Shown: one piece after another, positions 53,126 to 63,915 of the stretch | Numbering within the stretch: the stretch's first letter is position 1 | Layout of the letters: each line of letters opens with the position of its first letter | Source of the DNA: Stemphylium vesicarium | Lineage: Eukaryota > Ascomycota > Dothideomycetes > Pleosporales > Pleosporaceae | Length of the DNA stretch: 64,000 nt | Direction of reading: 5' to 3' | Assembly (NCBI GenBank): GCA_004380135.1 | Contig: QXCR01000035.1 | Coordinates: 1-64,000 of the forward strand | Position numbers and translations under genes: made by a program | Notes under the pieces: model-generated | The model's input: the letters and a program-made list of their open reading frames with translations, nothing else | What the model was told of the DNA's origin: nothing | Database searches by the model: none

Positions 53126-53717
53126 GTTAGGCAGGCAAGCGGATTGACGCTGGAGAAGAAAGTTCAATGAATGGACATCTAGCTTAATAGTAGAAGTCGA
53201 GGTTGCGACGCCGTTCCTGGTAAAAGGTCAAGAGTCCGTGTGGGACGACGGTATCGTATGCGAACCAGCCAAACTTCGAGCCCAAAAGCGGACATGACTG
53301 CCAGAACTGATGTGAGTACTTGGTGAGGCTCAACGTAGAACAAACTTCTGGTTCCGGAACACTTTCTCTAGAATGTTCGCATGTGATGTAACTGCTAGTC
53401 ACCCGGACGTGAACTGGCGATCTGCAACCCCGCATTACCCCACAAATCCAGCGTCGTTTTGTAGCCCCCCATTTTTACGTCTTTTACTGGGCGGTTACTG
53501 CTCGTGGCAATACGCACCGCAATAAGCCATAATTCTCCGAAGCTTGCCTTTTCGAGTTCTAGGATGCCCACAAACATGCAGGTTGGACAACTGGAGTGAC
53601 GGACAATGTTGTGTCGCCATCAGCTCTTAAGTGAGCTCTGGGGCGCCCTCGAAGAACACCACTGTGCAGAGACATCACAATACGATTCTTCTCCGACTGC
53701 ATAGGACATCTCCCATA
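53126..53717. promoter_or_regulatory. Bidirectional promoter of reductase and P450
   Basis: 592 bp between the two divergent start codons (53125 minus, 53718 plus) with no supportable gene inside. Both transcripts must be controlled from here, so co-regulation is likely. Palindromic CCGG and CGG words occur, but I could not single out one Zn2Cys6 site. Confidence 0.55.
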
Positions 53718-55358
53718 ATGTCAACCGCAATGCTTTCAGTTCCCTATGCCGCTGCGCTGGGCGCATGCGCCCTGCTTTATTTTGTCGTATACCCAGTGGT
53801 CATCTACTTCCGCGACGTCAACGGTAAGTTCTTGCGATCGCCCAAAAGCACATCTGCTAACGGAATAGGTCTTCGGCGGTACCCGAACATGCACCCGTTG
53901 TCGGGCATATCATCGATACCCTTCATGGTCGTTGCGCACGGCGGAGCACGATCCACCTATCTCGAGAAGCTGCACCGGAAGCACCCAGTGATCCGCGTTG
54001 GCCCGAACTCCCTCTCGTACGGTGATCTTCGTGCGGTTAAAGACATCTACGGCCACAACACACCGTGCACCAAAGACGGATCCTACGTTATCACCGCCGG
54101 TTCCCACTACCATCTCGCCGATGTTATCGACAAGCACGATCATGCAAGGAAGAGGAAGCTGATGAGCTCGGCGTATGCCATCAAGAACCTCGAGGGCTGG
54201 GAGCACAAGGTCGCAGACAAGACACAGAAGCTCATCAAGCATTTCGACGAGTGCTGCACTGCGCCACTGGCACCTGGACAACTACCAAAGCCCGAAGACG
54301 TGAACCTCGACTACCGAAAGTGGACAAACTTCTTCACATTGGATGCCATTGCCGACATCGGGCTGTCCGACAAGCTTGGGTTCCTGGACCGTGGACACGA
54401 CCGAGTGACCGGGCGCAGAACGGATGGCTCGACATACGAGTGCGAACTACGCCCTTGCCTGTATCAAACTGCACGGAAACAATCCTTGTTGGTCTGGCCA
54501 TACGAATGGTACCCCATCATTGACAAGCTCTCTAACATCATCCCCTTTTACAGGCGCATGAGCAACTATGCAAAGGGTTGGTCGGGTGTGCCGGATCAGC
54601 TTGCCTACAAGCGGCTGCAACGTTATCGCGCGGGTGAGAAGCTTGACGACTTCTTCCAAACATTGATGGAGGACAAGAATGGCCACCCAAACAACCTGGA
54701 ATGGGGCGAAATCGTGGCGGAAGTGAGCATCATGATGAATGCGGGAAGCGCGACGACTGCAATTGCCATGGCCAACGTAATGTACCAGCTGATCAAGCAT
54801 CCAGAGGTCATGAAGAAGCTGGTAGAAGAGATTGACTCGGCCCTGGACGATAACGAGGACGAGGAGAACGACGGAGTGGTGGCGTATGACCGAGTTAAGC
54901 ATCTGCCATATCTCCGTGCGTGCCTCGACGAGTCACTCCGCCTCTTCCCCCCGACCCCTCATGGACTTCCGCGACAGACACCACCAGACGGCACCAACAT
55001 TCTCGGTGACTACATCCCGGGCGGTGTTTCGGTCGCAATGTCGGCGTACGTCGCTCATAGGCAAGAATCCATGTTTCCACAGGCCGACAAGTTTATTCCC
55101 GAGCGCTTCTTGGGCGAGGAGGGCAAAGCGCTGCAGCCTTACTTCTTGGCTTTCTCCGCTGGTGCGAGAGGCTGCATTGGACGCAACATCTCGTACTTGG
55201 AGCAGACGGTGGTCCTTGCAAGTGTGCTAAGGCGATACGAGTTTGCGCTCAGCAGCCCCGACTGGCAACTCCAGCGGTTGGAGACGATGAACTGGATTCT
55301 GGGGGAGATGCCTGTCAAGGTGTGGCGGCGAGAGCGGAAGTCAGCGCAGTCGGGGTAG
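53718..55358 (+). CDS. Cytochrome P450 monooxygenase
   Basis: Exons 53718-53823 and 53869-55358, 531 residues. The 45-nt intron is in frame and stop-free, but GTAAGT, GCTAAC and AATAG are textbook signals and splicing restores the usual DVNGLRRYPNMHPL. An N-terminal membrane anchor (PYAAALGACALLYFVVYPVVIY) is followed by a Pro hinge, the I-helix MMNAGSATTAIAMANV near residue 326, the ExxR motif ESLR near 388, PERFL, and the haem loop FSAGARGCIGRNI with the cysteine ligand near 472. The long E-F region with TLDAIADIGLSDKLGFLDRG places it among fungal P450s often labelled benzoate-hydroxylase- or pisatin-demethylase-like; that label does not fix the substrate. An upstream non-ATG open frame (53631) is not used as the start. 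Confidence 0.93.
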   Translation: MSTAMLSVPYAAALGACALLYFVVYPVVIYFRDVNGKFLRSPKSTSANGIGLRRYPNMHPLSGISSIPFMVVAHGGARSTYLEKLHRKHPVIRVGPNSLSYGDLRAVKDIYGHNTPCTKDGSYVITAGSHYHLADVIDKHDHARKRKLMSSAYAIKNLEGWEHKVADKTQKLIKHFDECCTAPLAPGQLPKPEDVNLDYRKWTNFFTLDAIADIGLSDKLGFLDRGHDRVTGRRTDGSTYECELRPCLYQTARKQSLLVWPYEWYPIIDKLSNIIPFYRRMSNYAKGWSGVPDQLAYKRLQRYRAGEKLDDFFQTLMEDKNGHPNNLEWGEIVAEVSIMMNAGSATTAIAMANVMYQLIKHPEVMKKLVEEIDSALDDNEDEENDGVVAYDRVKHLPYLRACLDESLRLFPPTPHGLPRQTPPDGTNILGDYIPGGVSVAMSAYVAHRQESMFPQADKFIPERFLGEEGKALQPYFLAFSAGARGCIGRNISYLEQTVVLASVLRRYEFALSSPDWQLQRLETMNWILGEMPVKVWRRERKSAQSG

Positions 55359-55662
55359 GCTGTAAGAGATTTGTTTTGTATGCATAGCGTGTTCTTTCCA
55401 GTCATTTGTTTCTGAGGTTAGAGAAGTTAGATATAGAAACCATACAGATTACGTATGGGGTAGAGAAAGGGCAGAGCGTCACCAGCAGCTGCAGCGCGAT
55501 GGTGTCTTCTCTTCCTGACTCGCTAGCGGATGCTGTCATTGGCCCCCGCAGAATTACTGGTTGCCCCCATATCTTCATTTTAATGCTAATGCACCTATTC
55601 TACCCCAATCGTTGCATTTCATCTCTTCGAGTGTCTCAGCTTCTCTCGTCTCGTTTGTGTAC
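55359..55662. other. Spacer between P450 and first Zn2Cys6 gene
   Basis: 304 bp containing the P450 3' flank and the regulator's promoter; both genes run in the same direction. Nothing else seen. Confidence 0.5.
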
Positions 55663-57576
55663 ATGTCGCAGTCACTCGCGCACGACCCGCCGCCAGCAGC
55701 CACATCTGCGCCGACTTCGGAACCATCGCCAGCGCTACCTCGCCCTGCGCGATCAAAGAACGGCTGCAATACTTGCAGGTACGCGACAGCCACCACCACC
55801 CATTAACTATCAACGCACGCTCATCCAGGTAGGAGGCGTAAGGTGCGATGTAACGAGCAACGACCCCGCTGCTCTCACTGCGAAAGACTCAATTTGCAAT
55901 GTTCATGGCATAGGCCTCTCGCCCGGAACAGTACTTCTCAGCCATCACAATCTCTCACGACCAGTAGTTTGCATGGGCAACACTTACACTCTGTGTCGCT
56001 CTCGTTACCTTTAGATGAATATGCGTTTGGGTTCGATTTCTCGGGCCCCTTGAGCATGGGCACCTGGGATGAAGCCATGCTGCTGAGTCCTAGTTCGTGG
56101 CCTGCTGAATCTTTCACGGCGGCACCAGCACATTCTGATCTAGCGCCACAATCTATCTACCAACTTCCCAATCCTCGTCGATCCTCGGGTCCGCTGCTGA
56201 ACATTGCGTCTTCCATGAGAACTGAGTCGCACGACCTGCCTGAGCGCCAGCCGTACCGACCTGATGCAGCTTCGACTTCACCCTTCTCAACAGAAGGCGC
56301 GTCTAACGGATATCCCAACGAAGAGTTTCTATTAAACTCGTTTCTTCAAATGCTTATGCCGCCGATTCTTACGCCAGTTGAGGTTGGTCCGAAATGGGCT
56401 AGCACACGGGCCTTCTTTGCTACAATGGCGGCAGAGTCACCCTTTGTCAAGAGTGCCATCATGGCTTTCGCTGCAATGCAAATGCAGCGAAGTGGGATGG
56501 GCGGAGACGCCGCAAAAACAGATTGGAGACCGCTCTATGACAATGCTGCTAGGCAGCTACCTAACCACCTAGCGAAGGTACGGATGATGGAAAAGACAGA
56601 CGACATGCCCAACTCAGGGCTTAGATACATTCTCGCCGCCTTCTTCCTGCTTACGTACACTGACTTACTCACGGAAACGCTACCAAGGGCCCATGCCAAC
56701 TTGCGCGAAGCATACACGCTGGTGCAGAATGCAAAAACGACCACCCTCTCGGCCCCTGAACGTCGGCTGATTTCGTGGCTGCGTCTTCTAGACGCACGCG
56801 CGGTATCAACAGCGGGCGGCGAGGGATTGTTCTTGGCCGATACGGACGAGACGCTCTTCGATGCCTCACCTGCTGCTGATTCCGGTTCCGAGCCAGAGAC
56901 TCCAGATACTGAGATCGAGGAGATTTTGTTCGATGTGCTGTATCATCCCGGAATCGCATTCTACCAAAAGGTCCAGTCTTTTGTGGGACGCATCACACGG
57001 ATCGATCCATGGCATCGTAGTCGCGGTACCGTCCAGGACGAGACGGAGGTAATGGCGCTTGCGGCGCAAATCTCATCGGACCTACAAGCACTTTATGGAC
57101 AGCGGCCAGCGCTGATGGACCATGCGGTCGCAGGCAACCTTACCGAGAAACACCTGGCCAGAAACTTAGCAGGCGCACTTACTCGGAGCTTTCGCACTTA
57201 CCTCGCGAACTACTACGCATCCTTTTTGCATTTACACCGCGTTGCATACGTCCAATATCCCAAAACTAAAGACGTTATCAACGCTATTTCAAACATCAAG
57301 CGTTTATCGCATTTGATGGTACAGGCGGACGAGTCACTGCCTGTCAACATCTTGTGGCCATTACTCATGTGGGGTTGCGAGGAGGATGACTTGGAAGAGC
57401 GAAAGTGGATCGTAGAAGCCATTCGCGGCCTAGAGAGTATCGCTACAAACGCAAAAGCGACGGCGGACCTTCTCGAAGAGGTACAGAGGAGACAAGATGA
57501 AGGCAAGAGGAGGGTGGACGTGCGGCTCGTGAGTCAAAAGTTTTTTGGAATAGAGAGTCATTTCGCTATCGTATAA
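55663..57576 (+). CDS. Zn2Cys6 fungal transcription factor
   Basis: Exons 55663-55778 and 55833-57576 with a 54-bp intron (GTACGC ... GGTAG), 619 residues. The intron splits the zinc cluster just after its second cysteine; splicing gives NGCNTCRRRKVRCNEQRPRC followed by SHCERLNLQC, a complete C-x2-C-x6-C-x6-C-x2-C-x6-C binuclear cluster at about residues 35-62. A Ser/Pro-rich linker precedes a fungal-specific helical middle-homology region (FLLNSFLQMLMPPILTP, RYILAAFFLLTYTDLL, RLISWLRLLDARAV, VNILWPLLMWGCEE). It should be a nuclear DNA-binding regulator. Its place directly downstream of the P450/reductase pair makes it a candidate local regulator, but that is inference. Confidence 0.92.
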
Positions 57577-58171
57577 TTCTCCCAATCGGTCCACAAATCA
57601 CGTTCCACACACATCAAAGCCACAAGAAGCGAATTGCATGGGAAGACACAGCTCGATCATGTGCGATTCTAGATTTTTGTCAAGAAGATCATGAGATAGG
57701 AATTGGGGCAATGGATTGGGCGTCAGTCTCGCTGCTCTCGGTGTTAGAAGGGCAAAGTGTGGACGACCAGCGCCGATTGGGCTCGATCTGGACCGGTTGG
57801 AAACACGCCGTTACGAGATGGCACGGCTCTCTGCAGTGTTCGCTTTTCCAAAAGCGCGAGACTAGCCTTAGTCTATGTCTCGCCGTAATTAGAAGCACGG
57901 AGCGTCCTGCTATCTTCGGATCAGATCCACCAATGAAACTACGAGACGCATCCGAGCCTCGTCATACTCGGCAAAGCTCCTCAAACTTCGACGCGTTCAC
58001 GCCGCGCTGTGACAGGCCGCGTGCCAAATACAGGGACGACATGTTTGAGACGTGCGGGGTAAGCAGCCTTGTTGAATTTTCGAACATTATGGGCTCTATT
58101 TCCCGTCATCGAATCTGGCAATCACACCACTCGCTTTTGCCGGGAACCTCAGTTACGAGGCCGGAAGTACG
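57577..58171. other. Spacer between two regulator genes
   Basis: 595 bp. A 154-codon plus frame starting at 57711 has no domain or splice support and partly overlaps the promoter of the next regulator; not called. Confidence 0.45.
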
Positions 58172-60326
58172 ATGAGACAGAGGAGCGGATGGTCAGTCAA
58201 ACCCGCGGACTTTACTCCATAGACAGGCGCTAAGATGATGCAATAGCAAAGCTTGCCGTGAGCGGCACATCAAATGTATGGATCCATGCCGCCCGTTTTG
58301 GACATGTTCACACGCTCATCACAACTCCTTACAGGTGTCAAGCTGCGCGAATCCGATAAATGCAAATATTGCACTGAACGGAAAAAGCCTTGCATTCGTG
58401 GCAATGCTTTTCGCTTCAGAAACGTGACGTCAGTCAAGTACAACGCTGGCGAAGACATTGGTTCTGCCGAACAATCTCTTGAATTCCGCTCAGAGCAAAC
58501 ATGGGTCAACATACCAAATTCACGTATGTAGACGTATGCTAAACGTAGAATCTAGAAAAGGGTAACTAACTCCGGTAACAGTGCATTTTGTGACGCCTAA
58601 TACGGATGGCGACGAGGAAGAGTTTGAAGCTGAGCCCGACCTCGAGACCGACCCCGTCGTACAACCCGAGAGCGCACAAGATGAGTCTGACGGTGCATCA
58701 AAACCCCGTGAACCTGACGGCAAACTAGACGAGGCCTCCGGAACGGATCGATTACCGTCGTACCAGGACCAAACTGTGTTCCCCGACATCCCTGTGCCTG
58801 TGTTGAACGATACCAGCGACCTACCATCCATCCATGACGTCCTCAGTACCCATCTTTCCCCACCTATCAACGCACCATCTAGCGGTGGCGAGAACAAGGT
58901 CGTACAAACCAATCGTGTGGTTCCGTCCATAAGCCAGTTAGGAGGCGGAAGCAATTGGCAGGCTAGTCCCATACTCCACCGCCCATCACAGTCGCCAAGC
59001 GTATCCAAGAGAAGCCCGTTCGCACACAACAACCATCAGTCGCCTTACAATTCTTCCGCCTTTAGTCCCTCCGTGGGCCCCACGCTAAAATGGCCGACCA
59101 ATAGCGCGTACGAAGCCCGCCTGCTACATCATTATCTCTACTTTTGCACAAGCTGGATCGATGTCTGCGACAAGAGTAGCCATTTTGCAAATGAAGTACC
59201 GAAGCGCGCTGCTCACTTTCCAGTCATTCTGAATGGCATACTGGGTCTGGCCGCCCGCCACGTTTGGCTGATGGGCAAAGTCGACGAGGACTGGTCTCAG
59301 CCGTTTGTCGATGAATGCCTAAAGTCACTAATCGTGGCACTTGAGGACCCACTGGCGCACTGGGACGAGAACTTCCTTATCGCGGTCATCTTGCTTCGTC
59401 TACACGAAGAGATGGGTGAAAGCGATGAACACTGTCATCACTTCGGAACTGCTCGTATACTGAACAGCATCTCATCGTTCGCTGCTGACGGGGGTCTTCG
59501 TGAGGCTTCATCGTGGGTGTCACTTCGCCAACATATCTATGTATCCCTCACAACGCAGCAACCCTTGAACTTAAGCCTGGAAAACTATCGCCACTCCTCT
59601 GTTTTCACCGACTTTGACGACGAGAGCTGGGCGAATCGGATCATATTTCTTTTCGCTACAGTCTTGCAAGCCGTGTTCGGAGATACCAACATTGCCAGTG
59701 AAGGCGTCAGCCGCGAGATCTGGAAAGATCTAAGCGACGAAGTCGACGAGTGGGAACGTACTAAACCTTGGAGTTTTTCAGCCTTTCACGTCGAGCCTGA
59801 TGCTGGCGAGCGTTTCGATGGACATTGGCCCGAACTGCTATGTCCTAAAGGGGTGGTTGCAGTTGGTCTCCAATACTACCATCTCTGCAAGATATTACTG
59901 ACTCTATACTCACCCAACGCCTCGCTGGTTGGGCTTGCTGGCGTTCGCGCGAGAAAAGCTACGGATGCTGCTATACGAAAGCACATAAGGATCACCATCG
60001 GGTACGGTGTCTCAAACTCCAGCTGCGAGAACGCCATGTTCCAAGGGAGTCACATACTGAGTGCATGTGGGGCTTATGTGATCGACCCGAGAGAGCAGCA
60101 GGCTTGCGTAGAGTACCTGCAACAGCTTCAAAGTAAGATGGGATGGAGAACAGACGGGGTCTTGAGGGATCTGAGAGAGGTAAGAAAATTGTGGTGTCTG
60201 ATATGTTATGGAATCAGCTAACAAGCTTAGTACGTGTTTACCGCGAACCGTTCATGTCCGAATCCTATGAGCATCCTGGCGAAGGGACAGGTGCGACATT
60301 TTGCTCCAAGAGGGCTAACTTCGTAG
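58172..60326 (+). CDS. Zn2Cys6 transcription factor with split zinc cluster
   Basis: Five exons: 58172-58191, 58247-58275, 58335-58523, 58582-60179 and 60231-60326; 643 residues. Two tiny exons of 20 and 29 nt are needed to rebuild the DNA-binding domain: MRQRSGCKACRERHIKC then VKLRESDKCKYCTERKKPC, with cysteine spacing C-x2-C-x6-C-x8-C-x2-C-x6-C. The first cysteine codon is cut TG|C by intron 1 and the third T|GT by intron 2. All four introns are 51-59 bp and in phase. An acidic, Pro-rich linker and a fungal-specific regulatory region follow (LLHHYLYFCTSWIDVCDKSS, HFPVILNGILGLAARHVW, LIAVILLRLHEEMGE), typical of regulators with an FRFR segment after the cluster. It lies next to the aldolase/permease pair and could control it. 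Confidence 0.9.
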
Positions 60327-60582
60327 GAGAAAGAGAAGTTAGTCTACCTGGAGCAGAGCGTCGCATTATTCCCTTCGCCAGGGTGTGAGCATACTCACAC
60401 ATCATGAGAGCAACTGCTGACTACGTTCACTTACAGACAATGGACGCACTAATGAACTTTACGATGCGGTCATCCAGATCAAATTCGCCGAAGTCAATTA
60501 AAATCATCACAGAATCTGGAGGGTTGAAGACTACATGTCGTTTCGCTGACGGCTTTTGCTCTGGATTGGATAACCTAATCAA

Positions 60583-61602
60583 CTACAATGACGCCTCCAG
60601 CTCGTCTAGGCCCGATACCTGATTCACCACCCACTTTCTCTTGTCCTCATCGGTATACCGTGGGTACGGCCGCCTACAGTCCGCGCTGCTCTCCGGGTAT
60701 CCCCTCTTATGCGCCACGACGTACTTTGTGCCGTTGATACCACTCTTGCCGAAACCCCATTCCGTTACCGAGAGCTTGATTTGGAGGGCGGACGCCTCGG
60801 CGTGCTTTCCTGATTGGTAGAGGTCGTACATGTGTAAGCAGGACTGAGCTGTTAGCTTATCATCGTTTCTGACCTATTCATACAGACGACTCACCTTTGG
60901 GTGCAAGTTCGCTACACCGGTGATGGTTCCAACTCCACCAACGCTCAGGGCAGGTACGAGCCAGTCGCTTTGGCCAGCGAGAGCCACGAACTCCGACTTT
61001 TCGAAGGCCGCACTTATCCTGGCGACCTTGGCAATACCGCCACAAGTAAGCTTTACAGCCACGATGTTCTTGTGCTTGCCAAGGATGTCCAGCATCTCGG
61101 AGTTGATGTCAAGGCCAGCGACAACATTAGGGAAGTTGTAGAGAACGAGGGGAATGAGCGATGCGTCCGCGAGCTCTTGGAAGTACGCCACGATTGCGTC
61201 CTGGTTCATGGAGAAGTGGAAGTAGGAAGGTACTAGCGCAAGATAATATGATGCGCCTGCCTCCTTTGCTTCGACTGTTTGCTGAATCGCATCGCGTGTG
61301 CAGCCTGCTACGCCACCTATCGTGATGGGCAGATCCCCGCGACCGAGACGCTGCGCAGTTTTACGGGCCTTTTGTACAAGTTGTGTCTTTTCCGAGGATG
61401 ATAGTGTCGCTGCTTCGCCGTTTGTGCCTGCAATGACGATCCCGTGTAGACCATTTGAGATTAGGAATTCGAAATGCTTCTCCTGCACATCCCAATCGAT
61501 CTCTTGTGAAGAATCATTCTTGAACCACGTCAATGAAGGGACATGGATTCCCGGAGGAAACGAGTATGATGTCGTGCCGTTTGTACCGTTTGCAGAAGGC
61601 AT
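60583..61602 (-). CDS. DapA-family 2-keto-3-deoxy-acid-type aldolase
   Basis: Minus strand, exons 61602-60895 and 60843-60583 with a 51-bp intron (GTGAGT, GCTAAC, CTCAG), 322 residues; the junction reads NLHPK|SCLHMYDLY. It is a (beta/alpha)8 class I aldolase of the dihydrodipicolinate synthase superfamily: GIVIAGTNGEAATLSSSEK (phosphate/carboxylate loop G-T-N-G-E), PITIGGVAG, VLYNFPNVVAG with the catalytic Tyr near 154, and NIVAVKLTCGG with the Schiff-base Lys near 184. Fungal members include 2-keto-3-deoxy-L-galactonate and -L-rhamnonate aldolases and 4-hydroxy-2-oxoglutarate aldolases; lysine-pathway DapA is not expected in fungi. It probably cleaves a sugar-acid or hydroxy-keto acid to pyruvate plus an aldehyde. 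It is divergent from an MFS permease. Confidence 0.9.
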
Positions 61603-62147
61603 TTTGTGAGGATGTCAGGGTGGGAGTAGCGAGAAGAAGAGAGATTGAATGTGCAAGCAGAATTCCGGACAACAGCGAAGTCGCCGCATTTTGGCTTCTA
61701 CATTTCCCGCGACGCGTTCCTGCACTTACAACGCAATCATGCGCAACGACGCGCCCTCATCGTGGAGACGTGGTGGGCGTTGCATCGGCACCCGAGCGCA
61801 GCGATTCGCCATCGCAATGCGTCGGCTGCAGCTCGGCAGGCCGTCTTCGCCTCTCGACTGGTGAGCTCGCCTGTCGGCTACACTAACTCCACCACCGCCC
61901 CCGCCAAACCTATGCGACGACAGAATGCGACGTCTGGAGACACCACTGGGGGAGTCCTGATAGTCGGATGAACCAAGCTCTCCCGCGATAATGACAAGGT
62001 CATTTTGTGGAGAAGCGAGATGCATAAAAAGGCCGTTACCCCAGGTTTCTGCGATCGGCATCGTGCCAAACTGCGGTCTTTTGCTGCCAGTCTCGACGCC
62101 CTTTGGATAAGCTGAGAAGTGCTGCGTTCGGCTAGAGGCTATTCATC
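61603..62147. promoter_or_regulatory. Bidirectional promoter of aldolase and permease
   Basis: 545 bp between the divergent start codons (61602 minus, 62148 plus). Several short frames on both strands are chance. CGG/CCG words suited to zinc-cluster binding are frequent, but no spaced inverted pair stood out clearly by eye. Confidence 0.5.
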
Positions 62148-63915
62148 ATGGGAGGATTCGCAAGGGCGCCTGAGGTTTGTTTACTTTGAGAGATGCAATC
62201 GAAGCATGTGCTGATTAGATTCTTTGTATAGGATCGGCCGACTCCTCCAGAAGTCGTAAGTTCGGCATTGGAACAACACATGTCGCACAGCTGAAAGCTA
62301 ACAGGATAACAGTACAACTGGAGGGTTTACATGGCTGCCCTCGTCATCTCAATGGGTGTTCTAGCATATGGATACGACTCAGCCTTCATCGGTACCACCA
62401 TCAGCCAGGAATCTTTCCAACGCGACTTCGGTATCAACGCATCGAACAAGAACGAGATCACCAGCAATATTACTTCTATTTACTCTGCCGGAGGCCTTGT
62501 TGGAGCGCTTTGCATGTACCCGTTCCTTGAGCTTCTTGGTCGGCGCGCAACGGTTATCATCTCCGATGCCATCTTCATTGTTGGGGCCATCATGTGTACT
62601 GGTAAGCACCCCATATATTTACTCAAGATCATTGACGCTAACAACATCTTTTACTATAGTTCCCAAAGACCAATTAAGCCTCGTCCTTGCCGGTCGTTTC
62701 TTCACCGGCATGGGTGTAGGCGGCATAGCAGCCGTCAGTCCCATGTACATTGCCGAAATCTCACCACCCGCTATCCGTGGCCGTCTCACCGGTTTCTTCG
62801 AGTCTTTCTACCAGACAGGCGCCGTAATCGGATTCTGGATCAACTACGGCATTGTACACAACATGGACGGAACCAAATCGACCGCGTGGAGGATCCCCAT
62901 GGCCGTCCAGCTCATCCCAGCCGGCCTTCTCGCCCTCATGATCCCGGTGTTGAAGGAATCTCCAACCTGGCTGCTGAAACGCGGTCGAGAAGCCGAGGCC
63001 CTCAAATCCTACAGCTACTTCCGCAATCTACCAGAGGACCATCCCTACATCGCCCAAGACATCCAGTACGTCCGAAACGAAATCGCCAAAGAACGTGCCG
63101 CGCTTCTCCACGGAGAAAAGCACGCCACATTCATCACAACCATCAAAGCTGCAGCGCGCGAGGCGGCAATGCCAGGCATGCGCAACCGATTCCTCCTCGT
63201 ATTCCTCATGTTCATGTGGCAAGCATGGTCCGGCGCAGCAGCAATCAACTACTACTCGCCCACCATCTTCACCTCGATCGGACTATCCGACGTGACGCTC
63301 TGGACAGGCATCTACGGCGTCATCAAAGCCGGGGGCTCCATCATCTTCTTCACCTGGTTCATCGACATGTTTGGGCGAAAGTGGCCCTGGATCATCAGTT
63401 CGCTACTCTGTGCATTCTGCCAGTACTACCTCGCCGTGTATATTGCCATCGGCAAGCCGGCCGTCGGCGAGCCCATGTCAGAATCCACAATCGCCGGCGG
63501 CAAGGCCGCAACAGCCATGATTATGATCTTTGGCGCGGCGTGGTCCTTTGGCGCCAACGGTCTCCCTTGGATTATATCGAGTGAGATATTTCCGGCGAGC
63601 ATGCGCTCCATCTCCGGTCCTTGGGCCGCTGCCTCAGTTTGGATCTGGACGCTGGTTTCGACAAAATCGCTGCCGAGCATGTACAGTAGCTTGGGATATG
63701 GTGTTTACATCTTCTTTGCTACCTGTTTGATTTGCGCTAGTATCTTTGCTTTCTTCTTCATCCATGATACGAAGGGGTTGCGTATGGATCAGATGGATGA
63801 GCTTTTTGGGTTTGAGAAACGAGAGGAGTTTGTTTCGCAGGCGGAGCGGAAGAGGGTTGATGAGGAGTGTGAGCATCTTGAGAAGGCGCCGGCGCAGCAT
63901 ACGGAGGCTGTTTAG
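62148..63915 (+). CDS. MFS transporter, quinate-permease-like
   Basis: Exons 62148-62174, 62232-62255, 62313-62601 and 62660-63915; introns of 57, 57 and 58 bp are in phase; 531 residues. The short first exons give MGGFARAPEDRPTPPEVYNW, and the ExRPTPxEVYNWRVY opening is characteristic of QutD-type quinate permeases and related sugar/acid transporters. Twelve helices follow with GYDSAFIGTT in helix 1, LLGRRATVI, GRFFTGMGVGGIAAVSPMYI, ESPTWLLKRGRE, the WQAWSGAAAINYYSPTIF helix-7 region, DMFGRKWPW and SEIFPASMRS. It should import an organic acid or sugar across the plasma membrane. Divergence from the aldolase suggests that both handle the same carbon source. Confidence 0.92.

Noticed and set aside
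58581..58583. Start of the second regulator at the long exon only
   Set aside because: It would lack the zinc cluster, which is rebuilt exactly by three upstream exons.
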